DNA of 50,701 nucleotides from assembly GCA_934317215.1 (NCBI GenBank), contig CAKREH010000025.1:1-50701 (forward strand). The letters are read 5' to 3'. The DNA is from an uncultured Roseburia sp. GTDB taxonomy: Bacteria > Bacillota > Clostridia > Lachnospirales > Lachnospiraceae. A program made the translations under genes and the position numbers. The notes beneath the pieces are model-generated. The model worked only from the letters and a program-made list of their open reading frames with translations. It was not told the origin of the DNA and searched no databases. Each line of letters begins with the position of its first letter. The stretch's first letter is position 1. This document shows, piece after piece, positions 1 to 7,686 of the stretch.

Positions 1-942
1 AGCTCTATCGAAGAAGCTGAAAAAATTACAAAAGATGCTGGACTTGATGTTTACGATCAGGTAAAGAAAATCCAGCCAATCTGTTTCGAGAACGCTTGCT
101 GGGCTTACACTGTAGGTGCTGCAATCGCAATCAAAAAAGGATGTACTAGAGCTGCTGATGCTGCTGCAGCAATCGGTGAGGGACTTCAGGCATTCTGTAT
201 TCCAGGTTCTGTTGCAGACCACAGAAAAGTAGGTTTAGGACATGGTAACCTTGGTAAAATGTTATTAGAGGAAGAGACAGAGTGCTTCTGCTTCTTAGCA
301 GGACATGAGTCATTCGCAGCAGCTGAGGGTGCAATCGGTATCGCTGAGAAAGCAAACAAAGTACGTCAGAAACCATTACGCGTTATCTTAAACGGACTTG
401 GAAAAGATGCTGCACAGATCATCTCCCGTATCAACGGATTCACATTTGTTGAGACACAGTATGATTACAAAGCTGCAAAATTAAATGTTGTATATGAGAA
501 AGCATATTCTAACGGACTTCGTGCAACTGTAAAATGCTACGGTGCAGATGACGTTCAGGAAGGTGTTGCAATCATGCATCATGAGAACGTAGGTGTTTCC
601 ATCACTGGTAACTCTACAAACCCAACACGTTTCCAGCACCCGGTTGCAGGTACATACAAAAAAGAATGTATCGAGCAGGGTAAGAAATACTTCTCAGTTG
701 CTTCCGGCGGTGGTACAGGACGTACACTTCACCCGGACAACATGGCAGCAGGTCCAGCTTCTTATGGTATGACAGATACTATGGGACGTATGCACTCTGA
801 TGCACAGTTTGCAGGTTCTTCTTCCGTACCGGCTCACGTTGAGATGATGGGTCTGATCGGAATGGGTAACAACCCAATGGTTGGTGCTACAGTTGCTGTT
901 GCAGTTTCTGTTGAGGAAGCAGCAAAGGCTGGTAAGTTCTAA
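1..942 (+). CDS. GGGtGRT protein, 3' part (5' end outside window)
   Basis: The reading frame is open from base 1 with no start in the first 250 bases that fits the family, so this is the C-terminal 313 residues of a gene starting upstream. The name-giving motif GGGTGRT is visible in SVASGGGTGRTLHP near the middle. The rest is rich in Gly, Ala and Met and well conserved in anaerobic Firmicutes. The biochemical function is not established; I assign none. The stop codon lies inside a 37-bp sequence that recurs at 6986-7022, so the last residues of this protein are encoded by the attachment site of an integrated island. The gene's original terminator now sits about 6.1 kb away at 7050. Confidence 0.9.
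   Translation, partial: SSIEEAEKITKDAGLDVYDQVKKIQPICFENACWAYTVGAAIAIKKGCTRAADAAAAIGEGLQAFCIPGSVADHRKVGLGHGNLGKMLLEEETECFCFLAGHESFAAAEGAIGIAEKANKVRQKPLRVILNGLGKDAAQIISRINGFTFVETQYDYKAAKLNVVYEKAYSNGLRATVKCYGADDVQEGVAIMHHENVGVSITGNSTNPTRFQHPVAGTYKKECIEQGKKYFSVASGGGTGRTLHPDNMAAGPASYGMTDTMGRMHSDAQFAGSSSVPAHVEMMGLIGMGNNPMVGATVAVAVSVEEAAKAGKF
906..942 (+). repeat. attL: left copy of 37-bp island repeat
   Basis: This copy comprises the last 12 codons of the GGGtGRT gene and its stop. It matches 6986-7022 at 33 of 37 positions; the four differences are consecutive, at the Ala-Lys codons. It contains identical blocks of 15 and 18 bp. Both copies end on the same stop codon, as expected when a tyrosine integrase inserts at a gene 3' end and the element supplies a replacement end. 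Confidence 0.8.
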
Positions 943-1022
943 AGAAAATACGAACTTTGCCTAATTTACTGGGGTTCACGGACTTGCTAAAAAGTGCTAA
1001 GACGGTCTGGAATTAGAGCTGT

Positions 1023-1069
1023 TTGACGTTACTTGACGGCTACTTGACGGCGGATTTTCGCATCGTCAA
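1023..1069. promoter_or_regulatory. TTGACG repeat cluster, probable recombinase arm sites
   Basis: The word TTGACG occurs at 1023, 1033 and 1043, exactly ten bases apart and so on one face of the helix. Its inverse CGTCAA lies at 1064-1069. The inverse also occurs near the right end of the island at 6735-6740. Short direct repeats close to attachment sites are typical arm-binding sites for tyrosine integrases or their excisionases. The binding protein is inferred. Confidence 0.55.
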
Positions 1070-1137
1070 GTAAAAATAAAAGAACCCGCTGTTTTACTTA
1101 CAGCTTCGGTATTTCGTGAATTTCCTATATAAATCTT

Positions 1138-1212
1138 AAGCCTATTTATTGCTTAGTGAATATTTCAATCGTTGATTGATTTCTTGCTTGGCATAAATAG
1201 GCTTTTCTTTTT
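1138..1212 (+). terminator. Long-loop terminator after attL
   Basis: Perfect 12-bp inverted repeat (AAGCCTATTTAT at 1138-1149, ATAAATAGGCTT at 1193-1204) followed by a T-rich stretch. The loop is about 43 bases, longer than usual. It would end transcription from the GGGtGRT gene, which lost its own terminator to the insertion. Confidence 0.6.
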
Positions 1213-1370
1213 ATCTCCTAGTTGAAATCAAAAATCGTCAGTTAAAATTTCATATGTGTTGATTTGTTTGTATTTGAATTTTAATTTTAATATTGGGTTT
1301 TCCATGTTAATTTTCTTCTTCCACTACACTGATAGTAATGTTATACTGAGACAGTTGTGGGGGTAGCAAT

Positions 1371-1544
1371 ATGAACAAATTAAAAGCGTTTCTGATGGAT
1401 TATATCAAAGGCTATAAGTTTCCACTGGATATTACTGTAGCTGATGGCTTATCTGAAAAAGAAATCAGAGAGGAGTATGGAGAATTAGCTGATATAAAAC
1501 TCAGGCTGATGAGAGACCGAGGAGTCATACCGAGGCAGGAGTAG
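1371..1544 (+). CDS. Small island protein, 57 aa, unrecognised
   Basis: An ATG at 1371 follows the G-rich sequence GTGGGGGT at a usable distance and opens a 57-codon frame (MNKLKAFLMDYIKGYKF...) ending in TAG at 1542. The product is charged, with a likely helical C-terminal half and no membrane segment. It lies 80 bases upstream of the integrase on the same strand, the position in which small elements often carry an excisionase or directionality factor. That role is only a positional guess. I see no helix-turn-helix that I would defend. Confidence 0.5.
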   Translation: MNKLKAFLMDYIKGYKFPLDITVADGLSEKEIREEYGELADIKLRLMRDRGVIPRQE

Positions 1545-1626
1545 CTTATGCTTTCTAACCGCCATATTTGCCCATAGAGGTCGATGAACGATTGAATATT
1601 AATATTTTATTCAGGAGGTCAAAATC

Positions 1627-2757
1627 ATGTCTAGATTGATGGGAAATGGCGCAGGAAGTATTATGAAAGTGAAAAACAAAAAAGGTTATGCATATCGTGT
1701 CAGGGTATCGTTAGGTACGCAGCTTGATATGGAGACTGGTAAAGCGAAAGTGATTCAGAAGTCTTTGGGTACTTTTAAAACCCGTAAGGAGGCGGAGATG
1801 GCTCTTTCACAATACCATTTATCTCCGTATAGTCTGGATAATACAATTAAGACGTTTGGTGATTTATACGAGGCTTGGAGCAGAGAATATTTCGATACCT
1901 TAAAGAATGACTCATCTATTCGTACAGTTAAGTCAGCATATGCATATTGTGATGCGATTAAGAATGTGGATTTTCGTACCTTTAACGGGGGTATGCTAGA
2001 GCGGTTTGTAAACAACGCTCAACGAATTAATTCAGATGGCAGTATTAAAAAAGCATCTTCAGGCACTAAGGCTCGTGTTAAAAGTTTACTTAATCTGACT
2101 CTGGATTTTGCAGTAAAGAATGGTTTAATCAATTATAACGAGGCTAGACGATTCAATATTTCAAAGGAGATCAGAAAAGACATAGAGGCTAACAAAAAAG
2201 TGAAGGAGGCTTTTTCGGAGGCACAGATTGAAAAGATGTGGCAGTTCCGTGATACTGTGCCATTCACTGATATGGTGCTGATTGGTATCTATACCGGTTT
2301 TAGACCGCAAGAGCTTGCAACAATTCCTGTATCTGCTGTACATCTGGATGAAAATTATATCCGTCATGGCATGAAGACAGAGAATGGGTACGATAGATAC
2401 GTTCCAATCCATCCAAGAATTAAACCTTTAGTTGAAAAATATTATACTGAGGCTACTGAGTTATATCAGAGTAATATGCTTTTCAATAACCCGCAGGGAC
2501 AGCAAGGAATGGCTGTGACTTATGATAAATATCGGGGTATCTGGCAGAAAGTCATGGCTACATTTAAGTTTGAAGGCTATACAGGGCATTGCCAGCGAGT
2601 TACCTTTGCTACACGGGCATATCGGTTTGGTCTGGATAAATATGCTATTAAGCGGATTATGGGGCACAAACCATCCAGTCAGGATTTATTGGAAAGTGTG
2701 TATACTCGTATCTCTGATGATGATTTGCAAAGAGAGATGGCAAAGATAGAGTATTAG
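1627..2757 (+). CDS. int: Tyrosine recombinase (phage-type integrase)
   Basis: A 376-residue site-specific recombinase, the usual length for integrases of Gram-positive islands. The N-terminal region has the Arm-binding pattern (IMKVKNKKGYAYRVRVSLG), the middle a SAM-like core-binding domain, and the C-terminal half the catalytic domain. Visible catalytic residues are the Arg of GIYTGFRPQEL, a HxxR box in TGHCQRVTFAT, the His of IMGHKPSS, and the nucleophile Tyr in VYTRIS. A strong AGGAGG lies at 1613-1618. It presumably integrated the island at the GGGtGRT 3' end. All catalytic residues seem present, so it could be active. Confidence 0.93.
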   Translation: MSRLMGNGAGSIMKVKNKKGYAYRVRVSLGTQLDMETGKAKVIQKSLGTFKTRKEAEMALSQYHLSPYSLDNTIKTFGDLYEAWSREYFDTLKNDSSIRTVKSAYAYCDAIKNVDFRTFNGGMLERFVNNAQRINSDGSIKKASSGTKARVKSLLNLTLDFAVKNGLINYNEARRFNISKEIRKDIEANKKVKEAFSEAQIEKMWQFRDTVPFTDMVLIGIYTGFRPQELATIPVSAVHLDENYIRHGMKTENGYDRYVPIHPRIKPLVEKYYTEATELYQSNMLFNNPQGQQGMAVTYDKYRGIWQKVMATFKFEGYTGHCQRVTFATRAYRFGLDKYAIKRIMGHKPSSQDLLESVYTRISDDDLQREMAKIEY

Positions 2758-2763
2758 TTTGAA

Positions 2764-2818
2764 TAAAAATTGGCAGTTAGAAGTATTGTTACGAATATTT
2801 CTACTGTCAATTTTTTAT
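2764..2818 (+). terminator. Terminator after integrase
   Basis: An imperfect inverted repeat just after the integrase stop (AAAATTGGCAGTTAGAAG against TTTCTACTGTCAATTTT) runs into a T-rich tract. One bulge interrupts the stem. Confidence 0.6.
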
Positions 2819-2942
2819 TTGTCTGATTTTGAGAGGTATCGCTCGCTGACGCTTCGCTCTTTCCCCCTAGATGGTCTAGGACGCCACGCGATGTAGTCTG
2901 GCAGTGTGGTAGTAACTGCTGAAGGTTTGGTTCTAAAAGTTA

Positions 2943-3197
2943 TTTGATGTCAGTGCCAGACAAGTCCAGTACCAACTAGCAAAGGTATTTAGGTACATGG
3001 GTTTAGGCGGTAACTATTCCAGCCATAGTTTCAGGAAAATGTATGCATCAGAGATATATAATGAAAATGGTCACGACATCGAGTTAGTTCGTGTTTTGCT
3101 ACAGCATTCATCCGCAGTAACTACTCAGAGGTATATTGGTATTCGGCCAGATCAAATTGAGAGTGCGATAGCAAAAACAGTAAAGAATATCATATGA
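2943..3197 (+). pseudogene. Remnant of a second tyrosine recombinase (C-terminal end)
   Basis: The frame from about 2943 to the TGA at 3195 encodes the end of a Xer/phage-type recombinase: VSARQVQYQLAKVFRYMGL, then HSFRKMYASEIY (a HxxR box), LLQHSSAVTTQRYIGI (second His and nucleophile Tyr). A stop at 2934 blocks the frame upstream, and the N-terminal domains and first catalytic Arg are absent. The sequence is unlike the intact integrase next to it, so this is not a simple duplication. It is probably debris of an earlier element at the same site. A 66-residue ORF from ATG 2997 could still be translated. Confidence 0.7.
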
Positions 3198-3209
3198 GGG
3201 GGGAGTTTC

Positions 3210-3443
3210 ATGCTTTCAGAGATCCAAAAGTTTTGTACCGAGAAAAATCTGCAATTTCTTAGTTCAGATTTGTATGATGCAACAACTAAAATAACCTTGC
3301 CATGTATCAGGACTTTATGCCCGATGCAGGTTTTGGTATCCCTAGCAGCATTTTGCTTCAGAGATGGTATCGAAGATATTGAGGACAGCCTTGGATTGGT
3401 TGATTGCAAAAATGGAAAACTGTACTTTTTCTGTATTGAGTAA
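3210..3443 (+). CDS. Small protein, 77 aa, unrecognised
   Basis: ATG at 3210 is preceded by GGGGGGAG, which sits directly after the stop of the recombinase remnant, so the two were probably cotranscribed. The product (MLSEIQKFCTEKNLQF...) has five cysteines and no transmembrane segment or recognisable motif. It could be a real small gene that travelled with the older recombinase, or a truncated leftover. I assign no function. Confidence 0.45.
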   Translation: MLSEIQKFCTEKNLQFLSSDLYDATTKITLPCIRTLCPMQVLVSLAAFCFRDGIEDIEDSLGLVDCKNGKLYFFCIE

Positions 3444-3896
3444 GAATTTTGCAAGGCAAAAGTATTTACCATAAGTTCTCATCACTGCAATAATTTTATG
3501 TGGAAAAAATATGGTATTGAAAGATGATACAATGGTATCCCGGTGAGTTATATTGGGTTTTACGGCATATGAAAATGTATTAATTTTATATCGGTCTAAT
3601 CATCGAATGGGGTAAGATTTTGGTTTTCAAATCTAGTTGTATATGTTATGCTAGTAAATAGGTAAAGCTTTCATTGCGAAGCATAGTAAAGACAGATATA
3701 ATTATACAAGGTACTGTTTTATTTGAAAACGTTTCAATATGCTTTTTCGCATAAATAAAAGATTTGATAAATTGTATGAGAGATAAAAAGTGATATGGTA
3801 GAAATGAAAAGATATTTTGAATAATGAAATATTTTTGAATGGTAAATTAAAAATTAGAATATACTAAATGTTGAAATATTAAGCAGAGGTAAAGAA
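3444..3896. other. AT-rich gap with no supported gene
   Basis: About 450 bases of very AT-rich sequence. I find no ORF with a ribosome-binding site and no clear hairpin. It presumably holds the promoter of the ATPase/TOPRIM pair, but many AT-rich words resemble promoter boxes here and I will not choose one. Confidence 0.5.
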
Positions 3897-4997
3897 ATGG
3901 CAGTTATTTTAAAAAGTCTCCATGTTGATTGTTACAGAGGTATAAGTGATTTAGATTTGGAAGAGTTTAACCATGTAAATATTCTGGTCGGTGATAATAA
4001 CACGGGAAAAACATCCGTAATGGAAATGATTTATGCACTTAGGACTCCTTTATCCGTGAATATGTGGAATGAGATTGCAAAAAAGAAAAGTTATAACACC
4101 AGAGGAGTAATATGGTATAATGCATATCGTAATATTTTTCCTATAGATAGAGAAATGCAAATTCAATTTGCAGGTGATTTTACAGAATTTGGTGAATTGG
4201 CTATATGTATGAGTGCAGCAGAGAGTAAAGCTGTTATAACTGAAAGAGAATCGAATAGGATAAATGGATTTATTAGAACTGGTAATCAAAATGTGGAAGA
4301 TGTTTATATAGATACTAACATGATGGAAGTAAGAATTCAATCGGACAATAATGCTGTTGAATTCGATATTTATGACTTTCAAAGAAAACCACCAAGAGAA
4401 ATTCCTATTAATCGTTTTGCAAATAGTATATTTAAAGGAAATACAGCATTTTTAGAACCGAGAGATGGATTAGCAAATGATTTCTTATACTTGAAGCGGG
4501 TAATTTTAGATACAGAATATCATGAGCAGTTAATTGAGATTTTAAAAGAATTTGATCCGGCTATAACAGATATTTTTTCGATAGAGGAAATGGGGAGTAC
4601 AGTATATTATGTTCGAACTAATGAACATAGTAGCGCAATCCCAATTTCTGTATACGGTGATGGATTAAAAAAATCATTGGTACTTTTTGCAGCATTGGCA
4701 TCCAGTAAGGATGGGGTAGTGCTTGTAGATGAGGTTGAAACCTCAATTCATACATCTGCAATGAGTATGGTATTTAGCACGTTAATTAGATGGGCAAGAA
4801 AATTAAATATTCAACTTTTTGTTTCAACTCACAGTAAAGAGGCTTTGGATACGTTATTGACTTGTGATAATGAATACAGTGATGGAATAAATGTGTATAC
4901 TTTATTCCATACTAATCAGAAAAATTATGTCAGAAAGTTAAGCTGTACAAAAGCACTTGATTTACAAAATAAAATGGGGATGGAACTTAGACAATGA
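3897..4997 (+). CDS. AAA/ABC-type ATPase of a two-gene defence-like system
   Basis: A 366-residue ATPase of the OLD/RecF-like AAA group. Walker A is GDNNTGKT at residues 32-39, the Walker B region is VVLVDEVETS around residues 275-283, and a switch histidine lies in FVSTHSKEALD (H312). A signature-like stretch YGDGLKKSLVL precedes Walker B. The short spacer between the N-terminal and C-terminal motifs matches ATPases paired with a separate TOPRIM protein (PARIS AriA, AbiL and RloA types). Its stop overlaps the start of the next gene by four bases (ATGA), so the two are translationally coupled and probably form a complex. The exact family is uncertain. Confidence 0.85.
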   Translation: MAVILKSLHVDCYRGISDLDLEEFNHVNILVGDNNTGKTSVMEMIYALRTPLSVNMWNEIAKKKSYNTRGVIWYNAYRNIFPIDREMQIQFAGDFTEFGELAICMSAAESKAVITERESNRINGFIRTGNQNVEDVYIDTNMMEVRIQSDNNAVEFDIYDFQRKPPREIPINRFANSIFKGNTAFLEPRDGLANDFLYLKRVILDTEYHEQLIEILKEFDPAITDIFSIEEMGSTVYYVRTNEHSSAIPISVYGDGLKKSLVLFAALASSKDGVVLVDEVETSIHTSAMSMVFSTLIRWARKLNIQLFVSTHSKEALDTLLTCDNEYSDGINVYTLFHTNQKNYVRKLSCTKALDLQNKMGMELRQ

Positions 4998-5734
4998 ATA
5001 GTTTGATTTTATGTGAGGGAAAAACAGATTGCATACTTCTTCAGTATTTTTTAGAGAAAGTGTATCTGTGGGAATACAAGAGAAGAGGCAGTGTTAGAAT
5101 AACAAGAGATTGTTGGAGTAATTGTTTTACAAAAGGAGAGCACACATTAACTATTGCTGAAACAAAAGGGTGTAGTAGGTTAGTAGAAGGTTTAATGTAT
5201 GCCATTACTATTAATGAAAGTGCATCACCAGGAAGTACAAATGTATTTTTCGATAAAATCGTTATATTCACAGATAATGATGAAGATTGTACATCAAAAA
5301 ATATGATTGATGATATTTTATCAGAGATATCAAAAACGTCAGTCAAATTTCAAAATCAGCTTAAAAGCGGAGTCTGGAATAAAGGAACATTAAATGGTGT
5401 AGATGGTATTAAAAAGTTTGAATTATTAATGTTGTTTATACCGTTTAATGAAAATGGTGCTTTGGAAACTTATCTACTTGATTGCATTGGGAAAAATGAT
5501 GCATATGATAAGAAAATAATTGATAAGGGAAATGCTTTTATAGATGTAATTGATCCTAGTCAAAAATATCTGAAGCATAGACGATTGAAGACAAAAGCAA
5601 AATTTGATGTGTATTTTTCGGTAAGAACATCTGCAGACCAATATTCTGAAAGACAAAATATTTTAAGGTCTGTGGCATGGGAGAACTACACTGCAATAAG
5701 AGAAGATTTTAAACTGTTTGCGGATTTGGGGTAG
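4994..5734 (+). CDS. TOPRIM-like nuclease partner
   Basis: A 246-residue protein with an N-terminal TOPRIM-type fold: LILCEGKTDCILL supplies the acidic residue E8, and IVIFTDNDED supplies D94/D96/D98. These match the metal-binding positions of DUF3226/DUF4435/OLD-type TOPRIM domains. The remainder is helical and charged, with no second recognisable domain. Split ATPase plus TOPRIM pairs include PARIS (AriA/AriB) and AbiL, where the TOPRIM protein is the toxic nuclease released by phage infection. That role is inferred here from architecture and from the mobile island context. I cannot say which published system it belongs to, if any. Confidence 0.78.
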   Translation: MNSLILCEGKTDCILLQYFLEKVYLWEYKRRGSVRITRDCWSNCFTKGEHTLTIAETKGCSRLVEGLMYAITINESASPGSTNVFFDKIVIFTDNDEDCTSKNMIDDILSEISKTSVKFQNQLKSGVWNKGTLNGVDGIKKFELLMLFIPFNENGALETYLLDCIGKNDAYDKKIIDKGNAFIDVIDPSQKYLKHRRLKTKAKFDVYFSVRTSADQYSERQNILRSVAWENYTAIREDFKLFADLG

Positions 5735-5968
5735 TACATATACAGGTTGTGACAATGATGCTTAGATTTAGTCGTAAAGATTATATATGACAGAATGATA
5801 TTGGTTTGCAGTATGTGCTAGTTCTTTTTCCTCACAAAAAATAAAAGCACTCGCCTATGAGATGCAGTTACAATCATCAGATTCCTAGTCAAATGAGACA
5901 ATTTCCAGAATATTCATTTTGAATTAATTTTTGTAGAAATAAATTAATTGGAATGGAGGATTTGGAAT

Positions 5969-6622
5969 ATGTATTTTTTAAGTAAGGTATTGAGTTCAAA
6001 GTACAGAGTAACTGATACAGCAGATTGGGTATCAGAGGACATCAATTATAGCGAGGTTCTTTCCTATATAAATATGGGTATCGACATTAAGGGTATTTGT
6101 AAAATGCCAGATGGAGAGTTGTTTTGTGTAGCTTTAAAAATAACTGATTTTACTGACAGAAGTAAGATGGGAGCTATCATAACAATAAAAAATACACCAG
6201 CCATCGTAATTAAGTATCACAATCAATATGATTTGGAGGCAGCCCTAATTACTGGAAGAGTCATTAGACGTACAGCAATGGGTGACATGCCTAGTAATTG
6301 CTCTCGTATTGAAGTCGAAGTCAGACGGTTTCAGCAGGCAGTGGTTAATATGAAGGGAGCAAAGCAGAGCGGTAGAACAGCATTTACTTTCAGTGAGACG
6401 GCAGGTATTTTAGGAGTCAGTCCTAAGAGTCTCTTTGAATATTATAAGCGTGGTGAGATAAAGTCCTTTAGATATGGGGTATATAATGGTTATTTTCAAA
6501 TAATCAGTGAACAAATGTTTACATATGAAAATGTATATGATTGTCAGTACGATTATTATGTTAGTCCGAAAAAACTGTGGGAGGCAACGGGTTATATTTA
6601 TACAGGAAAGGGTGAGCCGTAA
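5969..6622 (+). CDS. Unrecognised island protein with possible C-terminal HTH, 217 aa
   Basis: I take the ATG at 5969 because GGAGGA lies at 5955-5960, eight bases upstream; the longer frame from TTG 5948 would place that site inside the gene. The first two thirds are mixed alpha/beta with no motif I know. Around residues 140-165 the sequence TFSETAGILGVSPKSLFEYY resembles a MerR/excisionase-type helix-turn-helix, so a DNA-binding role at the island's right end is possible. It ends at a terminator hairpin overlapping the stop. It is 235 bases downstream of the TOPRIM gene and may be a separate unit. Confidence 0.65.
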   Translation: MYFLSKVLSSKYRVTDTADWVSEDINYSEVLSYINMGIDIKGICKMPDGELFCVALKITDFTDRSKMGAIITIKNTPAIVIKYHNQYDLEAALITGRVIRRTAMGDMPSNCSRIEVEVRRFQQAVVNMKGAKQSGRTAFTFSETAGILGVSPKSLFEYYKRGEIKSFRYGVYNGYFQIISEQMFTYENVYDCQYDYYVSPKKLWEATGYIYTGKGEP

Positions 6623-6635
6623 GGCTTGCCTTTTT
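6609..6635 (+). terminator. Terminator overlapping the stop of the 217-aa gene
   Basis: GGTGAGCC-GTAA-GGCTTGCC forms an eight-pair stem with two G-U pairs, immediately followed by TTTTTT. Confidence 0.7.
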
Positions 6636-6985
6636 TAAGTTGGTGTGATAGTATGATTTGTGGAAACTGAATATTGAAGAGGTGTTTCTTTTTATTTTGA
6701 TTTATTTTTTAGATTTGCACAGCCGAGTGAAAATCGTCAAGTAGAGCAGAAAAATCGTTTAGTAGAAGTGATTGCTGAGTTTCGATTTTCTGTCAGATAT
6801 GGTATCGTGATAAATACCGTAAAATTGTCATTTAAGACTTGAATTCGTCATGCTGAGAGTTATAATACACCACAACATATAAGCATTAAATGGGGTATTG
6901 ATTCCGTGGGTTGTTACGGAAAGTCTTTTCTATGACGGATAATGACGAATTAAGTACATTTTTGCGTACAATGGGCACCCACGGA
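6636..6985. other. Right arm of the island, non-coding
   Basis: About 350 bases without a supported gene. It carries CGTCAA at 6735-6740, which mirrors the TTGACG cluster at the left end, a near-match ATCGTTTAGTAG about 18 bases further on, and several further CGTCA/TGACG words near 6850 and 6935. This is consistent with recombinase arm sites. Confidence 0.5.
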
Positions 6986-7022
6986 TTCTGTTGAGGAAGC
7001 TCACAAGGCTGGTAAGTTCTAA
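6986..7022 (+). repeat. attR: right copy of 37-bp island repeat
   Basis: This copy matches the 3' end of the GGGtGRT gene (906-942) with four adjacent mismatches. Read in frame it would encode SVEEAHKAGKF and stop, against SVEEAAKAGKF in the left copy. It is likely the original chromosomal gene end, displaced by the insertion. Confidence 0.8.
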
Positions 7023-7049
7023 GATAAAATATTGACTAACAAGATATTT

Positions 7050-7085
7050 AGGACTCTTGAAGCGATTCAGGAGTCCTGTTTCTTT
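7050..7085 (+). terminator. Original terminator of the GGGtGRT gene, now displaced
   Basis: AGGACTC at 7050-7056 pairs with GAGTCCT at 7071-7077, followed by TTTCTTTT. It lies 28 bases beyond attR, where the GGGtGRT transcript would have ended before the island inserted. Confidence 0.75.
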
Positions 7086-7141
7086 TATTTATGATTGAGT
7101 GCATTATAACAGTGTTAATTACACAAAAGAAGGAGTATGAA

Positions 7142-7332
7142 ATGGTTGCTATTAGGAAAAAAGAGGATAATTGGGTAAATTTGATAAAATTATTTTGTGT
7201 ATTTATAGTGGTATTTGGACATTACAATTATACTGACTGGGCAGGTACGAAATATTAAGTATTATTACGGGTATTGTACTCATCATTGTATCAGAAATAA
7301 AACCGTTCCGATGGTTGAAAAAGATATATTAG
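7142..7332 (+). pseudogene. Acyltransferase-3 family membrane protein, internal deletion
   Basis: ATG at 7142 (after AAGGAG) opens MVAIRKKEDNWVNLIKLF and continues CVFIVVFGHYNY, typical of the first membrane helix and catalytic-His region of acyltransferase-3 proteins. It stops after 38 codons at 7256. Immediately after, in another frame, a hydrophobic stretch IITGIVLIIVSEIKPFRWL runs to a TAG at 7330, as expected of the last helix of the same family. Roughly 300 residues are missing between the two parts, so this is a deletion remnant. The family call rests on short segments. Confidence 0.5.
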
Positions 7333-7404
7333 AATTGGGAGATCATTTATACTTTTATCAGGATTTTCATTGTTTTAAGAAATGGGAGGGTTAATTGTAG
7401 AATC

Positions 7405-7686
7405 ATGAATGTAATGCCCGTAAATATATTAATTACAAAAGTTGCAGAAATATGTAAAAAAAATGGCGTAAAAAAATTGGTTCTTATAGGTTCATTTGCA
7501 ACAGATACGGCAACACCATACAGTGATATCGATTTTGTAGTTTATGGCGATGTGGATATGGATAAACTTGAATATGATTTGGAAAAAATAGAAACTTTAC
7601 GGAAGATAGATATTTTAGAATATGAAACAATTCGAAATCAGTACCTTTTGGAGGATATCGCAAAGTATGGAAAACAAATATATTAA
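7405..7686 (+). CDS. MNT-type nucleotidyltransferase antitoxin (MntA-like)
   Basis: A 93-residue minimal nucleotidyltransferase. The family motif GSx10DxD is complete: GSFATDTATPYSDID, and a third carboxylate lies in KIDILEY. Such stand-alone MNT proteins pair with HEPN proteins; in characterised type VII pairs the MNT enzyme inactivates the HEPN ribonuclease by adding AMP near its active site. The gene overlaps the HEPN gene downstream by 20 bases, which supports that pairing. GGGAGG lies about 15 bases before the ATG, a rather long spacing; a second ATG three codons in is possible. Confidence 0.85.
   Translation: MNVMPVNILITKVAEICKKNGVKKLVLIGSFATDTATPYSDIDFVVYGDVDMDKLEYDLEKIETLRKIDILEYETIRNQYLLEDIAKYGKQIY

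Larger units (their letters stand above)
943..7022. mobile_element. 6.1-kb integrative island in the GGGtGRT gene
   Basis: The region is bounded by the 37-bp direct repeats at 906-942 and 6986-7022. It carries an intact tyrosine recombinase just inside the left end, a recombinase remnant, repeated TTGACG/CGTCAA words near both ends, and AT-rich cargo: an AAA-ATPase/TOPRIM pair and two unrecognised proteins. No conjugation, replication or capsid genes are seen, so it is either a small genomic island mobilised in trans or a decayed element. The boundaries are read directly from the sequence; mobility is inferred. Confidence 0.8.

Noticed and set aside
1138..1212. Long-loop hairpin as a small RNA
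   Set aside because: No convincing separate promoter; a terminator for the GGGtGRT transcript is the simpler reading.
7142..7258. Acyltransferase N-terminal fragment as an intact small membrane protein
   Set aside because: The matching C-terminal segment directly after it in another frame points to a deleted gene rather than a 38-residue protein.
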